NCBI GenBank assembly: GCA_944325665.1
Contig: CALVAY010000002.1
Coordinates: forward strand, 1-64,000
Source of the DNA: Candidatus Gastranaerophilales bacterium
GTDB taxonomy: Bacteria; Cyanobacteriota; Vampirovibrionia; Gastranaerophilales; Gastranaerophilaceae
DNA length: 64,000 bases
Reading direction: 5' to 3'
Shown: in pieces, positions 41,356 to 50,732 of the stretch
Position numbering within the stretch: the stretch's first letter is position 1
How the letters are laid out: the number at the start of each line of letters is the position of its first letter
The notes under the pieces: model-generated
The model's database searches: none
What the model was told of the DNA's origin: nothing
The model's input: the letters and a program-made list of their open reading frames with translations, nothing else
Translations under genes and position numbers: made by a program

Positions 41356-42277
41356 CATAGAACACTATAATAATTTTGAACTTAAAAACTTTAATACGGC
41401 TAAGGTTTCAACGCTTGCCGATGATGTTTATTTTATCCATAGCGAAGCTGATTTTTTAAGCATAATAAGGAACATAAAAAACCCGATAATCATTGGTGCA
41501 GGCTCAAATACACTACTGTCATCAAGCGGTATTAAAAACCCTGTTATCATTACAAAAAAAATGTCCGAAATTTCTATCAGAAAAGATATGGTTGAAGTTC
41601 AGGCAGGCGCAAGCGTGCAAAAGTTGTCGCTTGAGGCAAAAGAAAATCATTTAAGCGGATTTGAATTTTTAATCGGATTACCCGCAACTCTTGGCGGCGC
41701 AGTTGCAATGAATGCGGGTGCTCACGGGCAAACAATAAGCGATAATATAATAAGTGCAAGAATTTATGATATGGAAAAGGGTGAAATATTAACCTTTGGC
41801 AAAGACGAGCTTGAGTTTTCATACAGAAATTCAATTATCAAGAAAAACCCCAAAAGATACATCGTTCTTGGGGCTAGCTTTAAACTTGAGAAAAAAGAAA
41901 AAGATTTAATTGAGCAAAAAATGCAAGAAAATACGGAATTTAGAAAAAAAGTTCAGCCAAGTCTTGCACTTCCCAACCTTGGCAGCACCTTTAAAAACCC
42001 TAAAACAAAGGACGGTGAGCCAATTTCAGCGGGGCTTTTAATTGATAAGTGTAATTTAAAAGGTTATAGCATAGGCGGTGCAAAGGTTTGGGAAAATCAC
42101 GCCAATTTTGTTATAAACTTTAATAATGCGACATCAAAAGACTATACCGATGTAATTTTTACGATGTATAGCAAAGTTAAAGAAAAATTTGATATTGAAC
42201 TTGAACCGGAAATAGTGAGAATTGGGGACTTTACCCCTTATGAGGATGAAAAATGGAAAATAATGAAAAAAAATTAA
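41330..42277 (+). CDS. murB: UDP-N-acetylenolpyruvoylglucosamine reductase
   Basis: 315 residues: FAD-binding domain with GAGSNTLLSSSG, the GLPATLGGAVAMNAGAHG motif, the YRNSI segment typical of type II MurB, and the C-terminal GSTFKNP motif with the Ser proton donor and late Glu (ELEPEIVRIG). It reduces the enolpyruvyl group to make UDP-MurNAc. Overlaps murC and ddl (25 nt). Confidence 0.96.
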   Translation: MDCTCTKNNIEHYNNFELKNFNTAKVSTLADDVYFIHSEADFLSIIRNIKNPIIIGAGSNTLLSSSGIKNPVIITKKMSEISIRKDMVEVQAGASVQKLSLEAKENHLSGFEFLIGLPATLGGAVAMNAGAHGQTISDNIISARIYDMEKGEILTFGKDELEFSYRNSIIKKNPKRYIVLGASFKLEKKEKDLIEQKMQENTEFRKKVQPSLALPNLGSTFKNPKTKDGEPISAGLLIDKCNLKGYSIGGAKVWENHANFVINFNNATSKDYTDVIFTMYSKVKEKFDIELEPEIVRIGDFTPYEDEKWKIMKKN

Positions 42278-43206
42278 ATAAAGATTCAAAAATTGCAGTA
42301 CTCTGCGGCGGTATGTCAGCCGAAAGAGAAGTGTCCCTTAGAAGCGGGAAAAATGTTTTTAGAGCATTAGAGGAATTAGGCTACAAAAACGCTAAAATGA
42401 TTGATGTTGATAAAAACATTGCAAAAAAACTTGACGAAGAAGAAATTGAATTTGCAATAAACGTTTTACACGGAAGATACGGGGAAGACGGCTGCATTCA
42501 AGGCTTACTTGAGATAATGGGTATAAAATACACAGGCTGCGATGTTAAATCAAGCGCAATTTGTATGGATAAACAAACAACAAAAAGCGTGCTTAAGGCA
42601 AGCAATATCCCTCTAATTCCTTCAATGTGTATATCCTCAAAAGATGAACTGACTAAAGTTATGTCTGAGCTAAAATTCCCCCTTATGGTTAAACCAACAA
42701 AAGAAGGTTCAAGCATTGGCATGAGTAAAGCGGACAACGAAAAAGAGCTGATTGAAGCTTTTGAGCTTGCAAAAAAATCCGATAAAAATATTTTAATTGA
42801 AGAATACTATCAGGGAAAAAGCTGCACGGTAGGCGTTTTGCAAAAAGAAGAAAACGGCAAAATAACAACATTTGCGACGCCAATTCTCGGTTTTGAAACT
42901 AAAACCCAGTGGTATGACTACGAAGCTAAATATACGGAAGGCTTAACAAAATTTATCTTGCCTGCCGATTTTAATGAAGAAATGACAAAAAAAATACAAG
43001 AAATTGCCGTAAAGTCTTTTATAGCTTGCGAGTGCAGCGGGCTTGCAAGGGTAGATTTTCTTGTTTACAATAATATTCCATATGTGCTTGAAATAAATAC
43101 AAACCCGGGTATGACAGATTTAAGCGACTTGCCCGCACAAGCAAAAGAAATGGGTTTAGAGTATAATAATCTTGTTGAAACTATTTTAAAAACTGCGGAG
43201 TTTTAA
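42253..43206 (+). CDS. ddl: D-alanine-D-alanine ligase
   Basis: 317 residues of ATP-grasp fold: CGGMSAEREVSLRSG at the N-terminus, HGRYGEDGCIQGLLE, PTKEGSSIGMSK and the C-terminal EINTNPGMTDLS metal/ATP segment. It makes D-Ala-D-Ala for the peptidoglycan stem. The start overlaps murB, and ftsQ begins directly after the stop. Confidence 0.97.
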   Translation: MENNEKKLNKDSKIAVLCGGMSAEREVSLRSGKNVFRALEELGYKNAKMIDVDKNIAKKLDEEEIEFAINVLHGRYGEDGCIQGLLEIMGIKYTGCDVKSSAICMDKQTTKSVLKASNIPLIPSMCISSKDELTKVMSELKFPLMVKPTKEGSSIGMSKADNEKELIEAFELAKKSDKNILIEEYYQGKSCTVGVLQKEENGKITTFATPILGFETKTQWYDYEAKYTEGLTKFILPADFNEEMTKKIQEIAVKSFIACECSGLARVDFLVYNNIPYVLEINTNPGMTDLSDLPAQAKEMGLEYNNLVETILKTAEF

Positions 43207-44190
43207 ATGGGCCAAGAATATTACAGAAGACGCCTAAAAGCAAATAAGATGAAAAGAAAGATTGCCTCAACAAGAGCGTCAATCAGAAATTTTCGTGTGC
43301 TTTTAAGGTTAATTTTGATAATATTAATCATTTTCTGCTCGCTAAAGGTTTTAAAATCGCATTATTGGTACATAAACAAAACAAAAATGGCGATTGCCGA
43401 CCCAACTGTAATTAAAATTGAAGGTAATATAATTACTCCGAAATACAAAATAGTTGACCTTATAAGACAAACTCAACTGCCGAACACACAAATTTTCAGA
43501 CTCGATACAACGGAACTAAAAGATAATATTGAGCAATTGCAGCCAATTAAAAGGGTATATGTAAGAAGATTTTGGCTGCCCGCAAGGCTCAATATAATAA
43601 TTGAAGAAAGAACACCCGTATTTTTAATTACTCCAAAACTCGATTCAGAGCCAATTTCGGCCATAACAGATGACGGTGTGCTCATAGATAGAGAATATAT
43701 GCCTATTAGCCCCAAATTCACAACGTACAAAATAATTACATACGGTGTTCGTGGCGATGATTATGAAAAGTGGAATAAACAAAGAGTTGATGAAATACTC
43801 AAACTCATAAAATCCTTTGAAAGCTACTCGGGGCAAAAAGTTGAATATGTTGATTTAAGAAACCCAAACGATGTTTATGTAAAACTCAAAAAAGTCTTGG
43901 TGAGATTTGGCGAAATCAACGAAACAGCCTTAAAAAGGGCAAAATGGATTGCGGCAATATTGCCCGAAACAGAGAAATTTAAACAAAAAATTAAATACAT
44001 TGACCTAAGGTGGGAAGATGCCCACTACATTAAGCTTGAAGACGCAAGTCAGCAGACTATAAAACAAAATGCAAAAGAAACAAATGTAAAAATCGAGGTC
44101 AAAAAAGACGTTTCTCATCAGGAAAATAAACCCGAGGATAAAACTCAAGACAACACACAAGATACAAGTGCTGCCGAAGAGGAAAATTAG
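43207..44190 (+). CDS. ftsQ: Cell division protein FtsQ-type, POTRA domain
   Basis: 327 residues: basic cytoplasmic N-terminus, one membrane helix (about 35-55), a POTRA domain (about 62-130; IKIEGNIITPKYKIVDLI, with LPNTQIFRLDTTELKDNI) and an FtsQ/DivIB-like beta domain (about 130-275), then a disordered Lys/Gln/Asp tail. In the division machinery it links early and late proteins. Position after ddl supports the call. ftsA and ftsZ do not follow; a convergent HEAT-type gene does. Confidence 0.85.
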   Translation: MGQEYYRRRLKANKMKRKIASTRASIRNFRVLLRLILIILIIFCSLKVLKSHYWYINKTKMAIADPTVIKIEGNIITPKYKIVDLIRQTQLPNTQIFRLDTTELKDNIEQLQPIKRVYVRRFWLPARLNIIIEERTPVFLITPKLDSEPISAITDDGVLIDREYMPISPKFTTYKIITYGVRGDDYEKWNKQRVDEILKLIKSFESYSGQKVEYVDLRNPNDVYVKLKKVLVRFGEINETALKRAKWIAAILPETEKFKQKIKYIDLRWEDAHYIKLEDASQQTIKQNAKETNVKIEVKKDVSHQENKPEDKTQDNTQDTSAAEEEN

Positions 44191-45386
44191 TTAAGATAGC
44201 TTAAAAACAGTGCTTTTGCGTTACTGTCAGATACATTATCTGCCAAATTATTATCCAATAAGTCTTGTTTATTAAACTCAGCCAAAACTCTTGCACATTC
44301 GCATAGAACCGCAGTTTCACGTGTTGTTTTGGCTAAATCTATGACATCTTGCGCAAATTGTTCAAGCTTAAGTTCACAAATTAAGTTAAGGCACCTTATA
44401 GCCCTGTTATTATCTTGCTTTAGCTCATCTGCAATTAAATCAATATTAAATGATAAATCATTTAAATAATGAGAAAAATTCTTTAGCTCACCAATATCTT
44501 CTTTCTTATAGTCAAAAGTATAGATATTGTCAGATAAAACAAGTTCCAAAACTCTTTTAATTGAAAGCAAAACCCTTGTTGAGTAGGAATCCAGACCATG
44601 ATTTTGTAAAGACTTCACAAAATCAAAACAACAATAGTCTAAAAGGCAGATTGAAGGAACATCTTCAGGCATAAAAGATGTAAATTCATCAAGAAGCCTT
44701 AGTGCACAGTCATTTGAATACTTTTTTGAAATTTCAGGAAAATTAATTTTACACAAAATCTCTTGTACTAAAACAGAAGAGAACGGAGACTTAAGAACAT
44801 TTTTTAAAATAAAATCAAAATTGTCCTTAAGTGAAAAGTTAATCAAAAATCTTAACGCGCCGAGCTTTTCAAAATCATCATAATTATTAATTTCTTGAAT
44901 AATTTTATCTTGCAAGGTAGTATCACCAAACCTTGAGAGAGTTTTAGCACAACTTGCGGCAAGCTCCTCATTTTCACTTAGTGCAAAAGAATTTAAAAAC
45001 TCTAAAGCAAGCGGGTCGTTAATTTTTTCAAAGTACATTGCACAGTGAATTTTTTGCTCGTCCGAGCCAAATTCAAATAAATTAAGCAACTCATCGGTCA
45101 AGTCTTCATTAGCGAACTTTACCCAAGAATCGACAATAAAATTTGAAAAAGAAAAATCGTAAATTTTTGCAAATTCAAAGGTATTTTTTAAATTATCGGA
45201 ATTTACCGCCAAGGCAAGCTGTTTTATTGATTTATCGAGAATAAAATCAAATAAATAAGGTGAATTTTCACAAAGTGTAGAGTAGCTTTTAATATCGCAG
45301 CTGTTTAATATATCTAAAGCGGCACCAAAGGATACTGTATTATCCTTTGAAATTAAATCTTTTGCATTTTTTGTTGTTAAATTCAT
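44187..45386 (-). CDS. HEAT-like helical repeat protein
   Basis: 399 residues of alternating short helices with Leu/Ala/Asp patterns (for example EELAASCAKTLSRFGDTTLQDKI), consistent with HEAT or armadillo-type repeats. No catalytic motif, signal peptide or membrane helix. A second helical-repeat protein of related style is at 59320-60939. The 3' end overlaps ftsQ by 4 nt. The ATG at 45386 has TATAAT 7 nt upstream and no Shine-Dalgarno site. Confidence 0.7.
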   Translation of the reverse strand: MNLTTKNAKDLISKDNTVSFGAALDILNSCDIKSYSTLCENSPYLFDFILDKSIKQLALAVNSDNLKNTFEFAKIYDFSFSNFIVDSWVKFANEDLTDELLNLFEFGSDEQKIHCAMYFEKINDPLALEFLNSFALSENEELAASCAKTLSRFGDTTLQDKIIQEINNYDDFEKLGALRFLINFSLKDNFDFILKNVLKSPFSSVLVQEILCKINFPEISKKYSNDCALRLLDEFTSFMPEDVPSICLLDYCCFDFVKSLQNHGLDSYSTRVLLSIKRVLELVLSDNIYTFDYKKEDIGELKNFSHYLNDLSFNIDLIADELKQDNNRAIRCLNLICELKLEQFAQDVIDLAKTTRETAVLCECARVLAEFNKQDLLDNNLADNVSDSNAKALFLSYLN

Positions 45387-45393
45387 ATTTACA

Positions 45394-45399
45394 ATTATA
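45394..45399 (-). promoter_or_regulatory. -10 box of the HEAT-like gene, predicted near-leaderless
   Basis: TATAAT on the minus strand with TG directly before it, ending 7 nt before the ATG at 45386. A TATAAT on the plus strand at 45419-45424 probably serves pyrH, which has AAGG upstream of its ATG. Confidence 0.45.
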
Positions 45400-45454
45400 C
45401 ATCAGTTTGACTTTCTTGTATAATTAATTTAAGTTAGTTTTATAAGGCAAAATC

Positions 45455-46177
45455 ATGTCAGAATTAAAATACGAAAGAATATTAGTAAAAATAAGCGGTG
45501 AAGCGTTGTTAGGCGAACAGGAATTTGGTATTGACCCAAAACCTGTTGAGATGATATGCAGCGAAATTAAAAAAGTTCATGACCTGGGCGTCCAAATAGC
45601 CATTGTTGTTGGCGGCGGCAATATTTTTAGAGGCATGAAAAACTCTAAAAAATTAGGCATGGACCAAGCTTCAGGCGATTACGTAGGTATGCTTGCAACC
45701 GTTATGAACGCAATTGCTCTTCAAAGCGAACTAAGGAAAATCGGTGTACCTTGCAGAGTTCAATCTGCCCTAGATATACACAAAATTGCAGAACCCTATA
45801 TTCGCTTTAAAGCAATAAGACACTTAGAGAAAAATAGAGTTGTAATATTTGCAGCAGGCACAGGAAACCCGTTTTTCACAACCGATACGGCAGCAGCGCT
45901 AAGGGCGGCTGAAATTGATGCACAAGCTATGCTAATGGCTAAAAACGGAGTTGACGGAGTTTATTCTGATGACCCAAGAATTAACCCTGATGCTAAAAAG
46001 TATGATAAAATAACTTACGACGATATTATTACGAAAAATTTAAAAGTTATGGATTTAACTTCCTGCTCTTTATGTAAGCAAAATAATATACCCATTGTAG
46101 TATTTGATTTTGCACAAAAGGACAGTATAGTTAATATTTTAAACAATCAAAATGTAGGAACATATGTAGGAGAATAA
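45455..46177 (+). CDS. pyrH: Uridylate kinase
   Basis: 240 residues of the amino-acid-kinase fold: ILVKISGEALLG, VVGGGNIFRG, FAAGTGNPFFTTDTAAALRA and AKNGVDGVYSDDPR. It phosphorylates UMP to UDP. Followed 2 nt later by frr, the common pair; rpsB-tsf, which often precede it, are 16 kb away. Confidence 0.98.
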   Translation: MSELKYERILVKISGEALLGEQEFGIDPKPVEMICSEIKKVHDLGVQIAIVVGGGNIFRGMKNSKKLGMDQASGDYVGMLATVMNAIALQSELRKIGVPCRVQSALDIHKIAEPYIRFKAIRHLEKNRVVIFAAGTGNPFFTTDTAAALRAAEIDAQAMLMAKNGVDGVYSDDPRINPDAKKYDKITYDDIITKNLKVMDLTSCSLCKQNNIPIVVFDFAQKDSIVNILNNQNVGTYVGE

Positions 46178-46179
46178 AA

Positions 46180-46740
46180 ATGTCAGTTGACGAGATTAAG
46201 AACAACGGTAAAGACAAAATGGAAAAATGTGTTGCCCAGCTAAAAAAAGAGTTGGCAACAGTCAGAACAGGCAGAGCCAATCCGCTTATTTTGGATAAAA
46301 TAACAATTGACTACTATGGCGCACCGACTCCACTTCGTCAAATGGCACAAGTTGCGGTTTCAGAAGGCACAACACTTGTAATCACGCCTTTTGATAAAAC
46401 AATTATAAAAGAAATTGAAAAAGCTATTGCAAAAGCAGAATTAGGCATAACTCCCAACTCTGACGGTATTTGCGTAAGATTAACTTTCCCTCCGCTAACA
46501 GAGGACAGACGTAAACAACTGTCAAAAGAGGTTAAAGCAATGGGCGAAGCTGCTAAAGTTGCAATAAGAAACGTTAGAAGAGATATGTCTGATGATGTAA
46601 AAAAACTTGAAAAAGCAGAAAATATGCCTGAAGACGCAGTTAAAGATGCTCAAAATGAAGTTCAAAAACTTACTGATAAATATATCGGCATAGTTGATGA
46701 AGTTGTAAGCGAAAAAGAAAAAGAGGTTATGACAGTATAG
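46180..46740 (+). CDS. frr: Ribosome recycling factor
   Basis: 186 residues, exact family length: three-helix bundle with VRTGRANPLILDKITIDYYG near the N-terminus and ITPNSDGICVRLTFPPLTEDRR (key SDG.vRL.fPplTEeRR). It splits post-termination ribosomes with EF-G. AGGAG lies upstream of the ATG. Its stop overlaps the cdsA GTG by one base. Confidence 0.98.
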   Translation: MSVDEIKNNGKDKMEKCVAQLKKELATVRTGRANPLILDKITIDYYGAPTPLRQMAQVAVSEGTTLVITPFDKTIIKEIEKAIAKAELGITPNSDGICVRLTFPPLTEDRRKQLSKEVKAMGEAAKVAIRNVRRDMSDDVKKLEKAENMPEDAVKDAQNEVQKLTDKYIGIVDEVVSEKEKEVMTV

Positions 46741-47642
46741 TGGACGAAACGCAAAAACAAAATAAAATAAGAAGAGTAGTTACAGGGGTTATTATTTCGC
46801 TTGTCGCACTTGCTTGCTTATTTTTAGGCGGCATTCCGCTTGTCGGATTTTTGCTTGTGATAATATTTTTAGGCTCGATAGAATACGTCAAAATCCTTAG
46901 AACAAAAGGTTTTCATCCTAGTTTAACTTTAATATTATTAACAGACATTGTTTTTGCGCTGCTTATATTCTTTAGAAGGTTTGATCTTCTACCTTCTATA
47001 ATTTCACTTGCAGTTATGGCTTCTTTCTTAATGGTGCTTTTTATGGGAAGACAGCCCTATATTGTGAACGTTGCAACAACAATATTAGGGTTTTTATACT
47101 CGGGCTGGCTGCCTTGCCATATACTTTTAATAAGACAAATAAGCTCAGATAGGATAAACGCCTTTCAAATCGGTATAAACGAAGGGCTATGGCTTGTAAT
47201 ATTTGTATTTTTAATAGTTGTTGCAACAGATATTGGCGGCTATTACTTTGGTTCAAAGTTTGGCAAAAGAAAATTAGCACCGGTAATCAGCCCTAAAAAA
47301 ACCGTTGAAGGTGCAATTGGTGCAACAATTCTTGCGCTTATTGTGGCAGGACTTGGAACACTCTATACCCAACTTACACTTGTTGAGGCACTAATTGCAG
47401 GACTTTTGATTACAATTTCTTCTCAATTGGGCGATTTATCCGAATCCCTTGTAAAAAGAGATGCGGGAGTAAAAGACTCAAGCAACATTTTACCCGGCCA
47501 TGGCGGCATACTGGATAGAACAGACGGGTACTTGTTTGCCCTCCCTGTTGCATATTACTTTTTTATAAACTTTGCATACGGCAATAATATAATCATTGAA
47601 TTTTTCAAATATATTCAAGGTGCAATCCATGTCTATTTCTGA
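46740..47642 (+). CDS. cdsA: Phosphatidate cytidylyltransferase
   Basis: 300 residues, about eight membrane helices, GTG start at 46740 overlapping the frr stop. The C-terminal signature is clear: SQLGDLSESLVKRDAGVKDSSNILPGHGGILDRTD (key S.xGDLxxSxxKR.xxxKDxxxxxPGHGGxxDRxD positions). It makes CDP-diacylglycerol for phospholipid synthesis. uppS, frequently between frr and cdsA, is absent here. Confidence 0.96.
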   Translation: MDETQKQNKIRRVVTGVIISLVALACLFLGGIPLVGFLLVIIFLGSIEYVKILRTKGFHPSLTLILLTDIVFALLIFFRRFDLLPSIISLAVMASFLMVLFMGRQPYIVNVATTILGFLYSGWLPCHILLIRQISSDRINAFQIGINEGLWLVIFVFLIVVATDIGGYYFGSKFGKRKLAPVISPKKTVEGAIGATILALIVAGLGTLYTQLTLVEALIAGLLITISSQLGDLSESLVKRDAGVKDSSNILPGHGGILDRTDGYLFALPVAYYFFINFAYGNNIIIEFFKYIQGAIHVYF

Positions 47643-48366
47643 TAGGGAAATTAACTATTGCAAATTTTTAGACACATTAGGCTTTTCAAACAGTGATGAT
47701 TTCTCGCTTTTTGAGGCCGCAATGCGTCATACATCATACACAAACGAAAACAATCTGCCCGCCGAGTGTTCTTATGAAAGACTCGAATTTTTAGGTGATG
47801 CAGTTTTAAAACTTGTTGTAAGTAAATATTTATATAATAAATTTTCTGACTCAAAAGAAGGTATCCTGTCAAAACTAAGAGGCGAAATCGTTGCCGACAA
47901 GACATTGGCTCAATTTGCACAAAAAATTGGTCTAAATGAATATATCCTAATGTCTAAAAACGAAAGAAAGTCGGGAGGAGAGAAAAAGCAGTCAATTTTA
48001 GCTTGCGCTTTTGAAGCTTTCTTAGGTGCAATTTATCTAACATGTAAAATTGACGGATACAAAAGGGTTGAAGATTTTATTGAAAATAATTTTAAAGATG
48101 AGATAGAAGAAATTGAAAAAAATATAGAAAACATAAACCCCAAACAACAGCTGCAAGAATATACTCAAGAGTTAAACCATACGCTGCCGGAGTATGTACT
48201 GCTCTCAAGAACAGGCTCTGAGCATAAAAGCATATTTGAAATCGGGGTTTACTTTAATGGTGAACTTCTTGCAAAGGGGCAAGGGACATCCAAGAAAAAT
48301 GCACAACAAGATGCAGCGTCAAATGCACTAAAAATTATCAAAAGTGAGGAAAAATGGAAACAATAA
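47629..48366 (+). CDS. rnc: Ribonuclease III
   Basis: 245 residues from the ATG at 47629 (AAGG upstream; an earlier in-frame TTG lies within cdsA). RNase III domain with ERLEFLGDAVLKLV (signature with catalytic Glu/Asp) and EAFLGAIYL, then a C-terminal dsRNA-binding domain (about 165-240, PKQQLQEYTQ...GQGTSKKNAQQDAA). It processes rRNA and structured mRNA. Overlaps cdsA by 14 nt and rpe by 13 nt. Confidence 0.96.
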   Translation: MSISDREINYCKFLDTLGFSNSDDFSLFEAAMRHTSYTNENNLPAECSYERLEFLGDAVLKLVVSKYLYNKFSDSKEGILSKLRGEIVADKTLAQFAQKIGLNEYILMSKNERKSGGEKKQSILACAFEAFLGAIYLTCKIDGYKRVEDFIENNFKDEIEEIEKNIENINPKQQLQEYTQELNHTLPEYVLLSRTGSEHKSIFEIGVYFNGELLAKGQGTSKKNAQQDAASNALKIIKSEEKWKQ

Positions 48367-49004
48367 TTTCTCCGTCAATCTTATCGGCAGATTTTGCCAA
48401 CTTGGAAAACGAAATAATAAAAGTAAGGGACCTGGGGGCAAAGTGGGTGCATATTGATGTTATGGACGGGCATTTTGTTCCAAATATTACAATAGGAGCC
48501 CCCGTTGTTAAATCCCTAAGAAAAATCGACAATATTAAGCTTGATGTTCATTTGATGATTGAGAACCCTAAAAAATATGTAGAAGACTTTATTGCAGCAA
48601 AATCGGACATTATAACCTTTCACTATGAGGCAGCAAGAGAAAAAACTCAAGAATTAATTGATAAAATTCAAGCATCGAATATTCTTGCAGGTGTTTCAAT
48701 TAAGCCAAAAACAAAAGTGGATGAAATTAAAGAATATATTAAAACCGCAGATCTGATTCTTGTTATGACTGTTGAACCGGGGTTTGGAGGTCAGGCATTT
48801 ATGGAGGACTGCGCAGAGAAAATCTCACAAATCAAAGAAATAGCAAAAAATATAGGCAGGGATGATTTAATAATTCAAGTTGACGGCGGTATTAACGAAA
48901 AAACAGGAAAAATTTGCAAAAATCTGGGTGCAAATTCACTTGTTGCAGGCAGCTATATATTTAATAGCTCAAACGTTAAAGAGGCAATAAATTCTCTTTT
49001 CTAA
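48354..49004 (+). CDS. rpe: Ribulose-phosphate 3-epimerase
   Basis: 216 residues of TIM-barrel: ISPSILSADFANL, VHIDVMDGHFVPNITIG with metal ligands, LDVHLMIENP, VMTVEPGFGGQAF and QVDGGINEKT. It interconverts ribulose-5-P and xylulose-5-P. The last 29 nt overlap the convergent queH gene. Confidence 0.97.
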   Translation: METIISPSILSADFANLENEIIKVRDLGAKWVHIDVMDGHFVPNITIGAPVVKSLRKIDNIKLDVHLMIENPKKYVEDFIAAKSDIITFHYEAAREKTQELIDKIQASNILAGVSIKPKTKVDEIKEYIKTADLILVMTVEPGFGGQAFMEDCAEKISQIKEIAKNIGRDDLIIQVDGGINEKTGKICKNLGANSLVAGSYIFNSSNVKEAINSLF

Positions 49005-49530
49005 TTGAAAACTCGCAGCCGCAGTAGTTTTGCTTATACATATTTAATTCTTTTGCGATTTTTTGTGCCTTTTTAAAGCCATCCTTCTTTTTAAAGTCGA
49101 TTTCTAAAAATTTGACCCCAAAAGCATTTGCAGCTTTTTTGCCCGCATTAAAAACATTTTTTGAAATTTTATGAGGGCTAATTGTAAGAGTAGTGGTAAA
49201 GTATTCAAAACCGTTTTCAAAAGCGTATTTTGCGGTATTATTTAATCTTAATTCAAAGCACTTGTTACATCTTTCGCCCTTTTCGGGGCAAGATTCAAAA
49301 CCGCTAATACAATTATAAAAATCACTTACACTGTAATCGCTTATTGCATAGGGAATATTTTTATCAGAGCAGTATAAAACCAGCTCCTCAAGCCTTATTT
49401 TGTATTCAGCTTGAGGAAAAATGTTTGGATTGTAAAAATAAACAACCGGACTATAACCCAACTCGGGCAAATATTCTAAGCAATATGAGGCGCAAACGGC
49501 ACAACAAGCGTGCAAAAGAACTTTTTGCAT
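48976..49530 (-). CDS. queH: Epoxyqueuosine reductase QueH
   Basis: 184 residues from the ATG at 49530, which overlaps the stop of the VKOR gene by one base; an in-frame TTG 15 nt upstream is possible. Features: LLHACCAVCASYC (C9-C10 and following cysteines), CPEKGERCNKC in the middle and CGCEF near the C-terminus, giving the cluster and redox cysteines typical of QueH. It reduces epoxyqueuosine to queuosine in tRNA and replaces QueG. Pathway partner: queD at 29348. Confidence 0.93.
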   Translation of the reverse strand: MQKVLLHACCAVCASYCLEYLPELGYSPVVYFYNPNIFPQAEYKIRLEELVLYCSDKNIPYAISDYSVSDFYNCISGFESCPEKGERCNKCFELRLNNTAKYAFENGFEYFTTTLTISPHKISKNVFNAGKKAANAFGVKFLEIDFKKKDGFKKAQKIAKELNMYKQNYCGCEFSIRKENLLPL

Positions 49531-50732
49531 TATTTGCTGCTCCAAGTTTTATCGTTTTTATGTCTTTGTTTTGCCTGATTATAAAGTATTTTAAATTTAT
49601 AATAAGGCATAGCACTCATATAAGGAATATCATCAATAACTATTGTAGGTGTACCGTAAATACCAAGGCTTCTTGCCTGCTCAATTTGTTTTTCAAGCTC
49701 TTGTTTAATCTCCTCGGATTCGGCGTCTTGAATTAATTTTGCCATATCAAGATTAAGTTTTTGGCTTAAGTACAATAAATCTCTTTCGCTTCTTGGCTGT
49801 TCATCAAAAATTAAGTTTGACATTGGCCAATATTTATCTTGTTTTTTGGCAGCAAGAGCATATCTGGCAAGCAAACAAGCGCCGGGGTGTGGAGTATTGG
49901 AAACATATTTATTACAGCTTCTATCCAAAGGAAAATTCATGTGTATAACTTCAATTTCTTTGTTCTCATATGCAAATTTTGACGCCATAATATGTGTTAT
50001 TCGGCAAAACGGGCAAAGAAAATCACTATATACATAGATTTTATTTCCGTTTAAGTTACCCATTATATTATTATCAGAAGTATAGGGGTTAACTTTTATC
50101 TTCATAAACTCCTCAAAAGACTTTTGCGCTTTAAGGTTTGGCGCCATAACAAGAGAGGTTGAAGTATAAGTAATTAAACCAATGAAGGCAAAAAGCACAA
50201 TAAGGAAAAGTATTGTATATTTTTTAACTCCCGAAATAAAATCTACGAATGTATTTTTAATATCTAGGGCGAAAAAATTCCCTTTTGTTTTTGCACACAA
50301 TGCAATAAATAAGTCTATAAAATACGTTACAAAACAAAGAACACATATTTTATTAATTTTGAATATAGAAATAGAAGCGAGGGTTATTGAAATCAAGAAA
50401 GATAAAAGCCCAAGTGTTGCAATATAGCTTTTTGGGTTCTTAAAAACGTCAAAAATAGTGTTTTTAAACTTGTCTTGAATAATATGCACAAAGTTTAAAA
50501 ATAAAGTTAATAAATAGAAGAACATACCCCAAAGGGCCAAAGGTATTCCCAAAAATACGGAATAAGAAGTTTTTGCGGCGCCATCGCAGTCAATTAGGCT
50601 GTTAACACTACAAAAGCTTGCAGAGTATGTTTCGTTAAAATTTACTTTAAAGTAGATAAATGCCAATTCGATTGTTAAAGCAAAACCTATTATTGCTAAT
50701 ATTGCTATTAAAATAGTTTTTTTCTTTTCCAT
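49530..50732 (-). CDS. VKOR-DsbA-type fusion for disulfide bond formation
   Basis: 400 residues from the ATG at 50732 (GGGGGA upstream). An N-terminal VKOR domain with about four to five helices contains the loop cysteine pair C41/C49 and the active CVLC (C130-C133); a linking helix (about 173-195) leads to an extracytoplasmic thioredoxin/DsbA-like domain with C240-P-F-C243 and the cis-Pro in GIYGTPTIVIDD. VKOR re-oxidises the thioredoxin partner using quinone. Such VKOR-Trx fusions are known from cyanobacteria, fitting the proposed lineage. Its presence implies disulfide-bonded envelope proteins. Confidence 0.9.
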   Translation of the reverse strand: MEKKKTILIAILAIIGFALTIELAFIYFKVNFNETYSASFCSVNSLIDCDGAAKTSYSVFLGIPLALWGMFFYLLTLFLNFVHIIQDKFKNTIFDVFKNPKSYIATLGLLSFLISITLASISIFKINKICVLCFVTYFIDLFIALCAKTKGNFFALDIKNTFVDFISGVKKYTILFLIVLFAFIGLITYTSTSLVMAPNLKAQKSFEEFMKIKVNPYTSDNNIMGNLNGNKIYVYSDFLCPFCRITHIMASKFAYENKEIEVIHMNFPLDRSCNKYVSNTPHPGACLLARYALAAKKQDKYWPMSNLIFDEQPRSERDLLYLSQKLNLDMAKLIQDAESEEIKQELEKQIEQARSLGIYGTPTIVIDDIPYMSAMPYYKFKILYNQAKQRHKNDKTWSSK

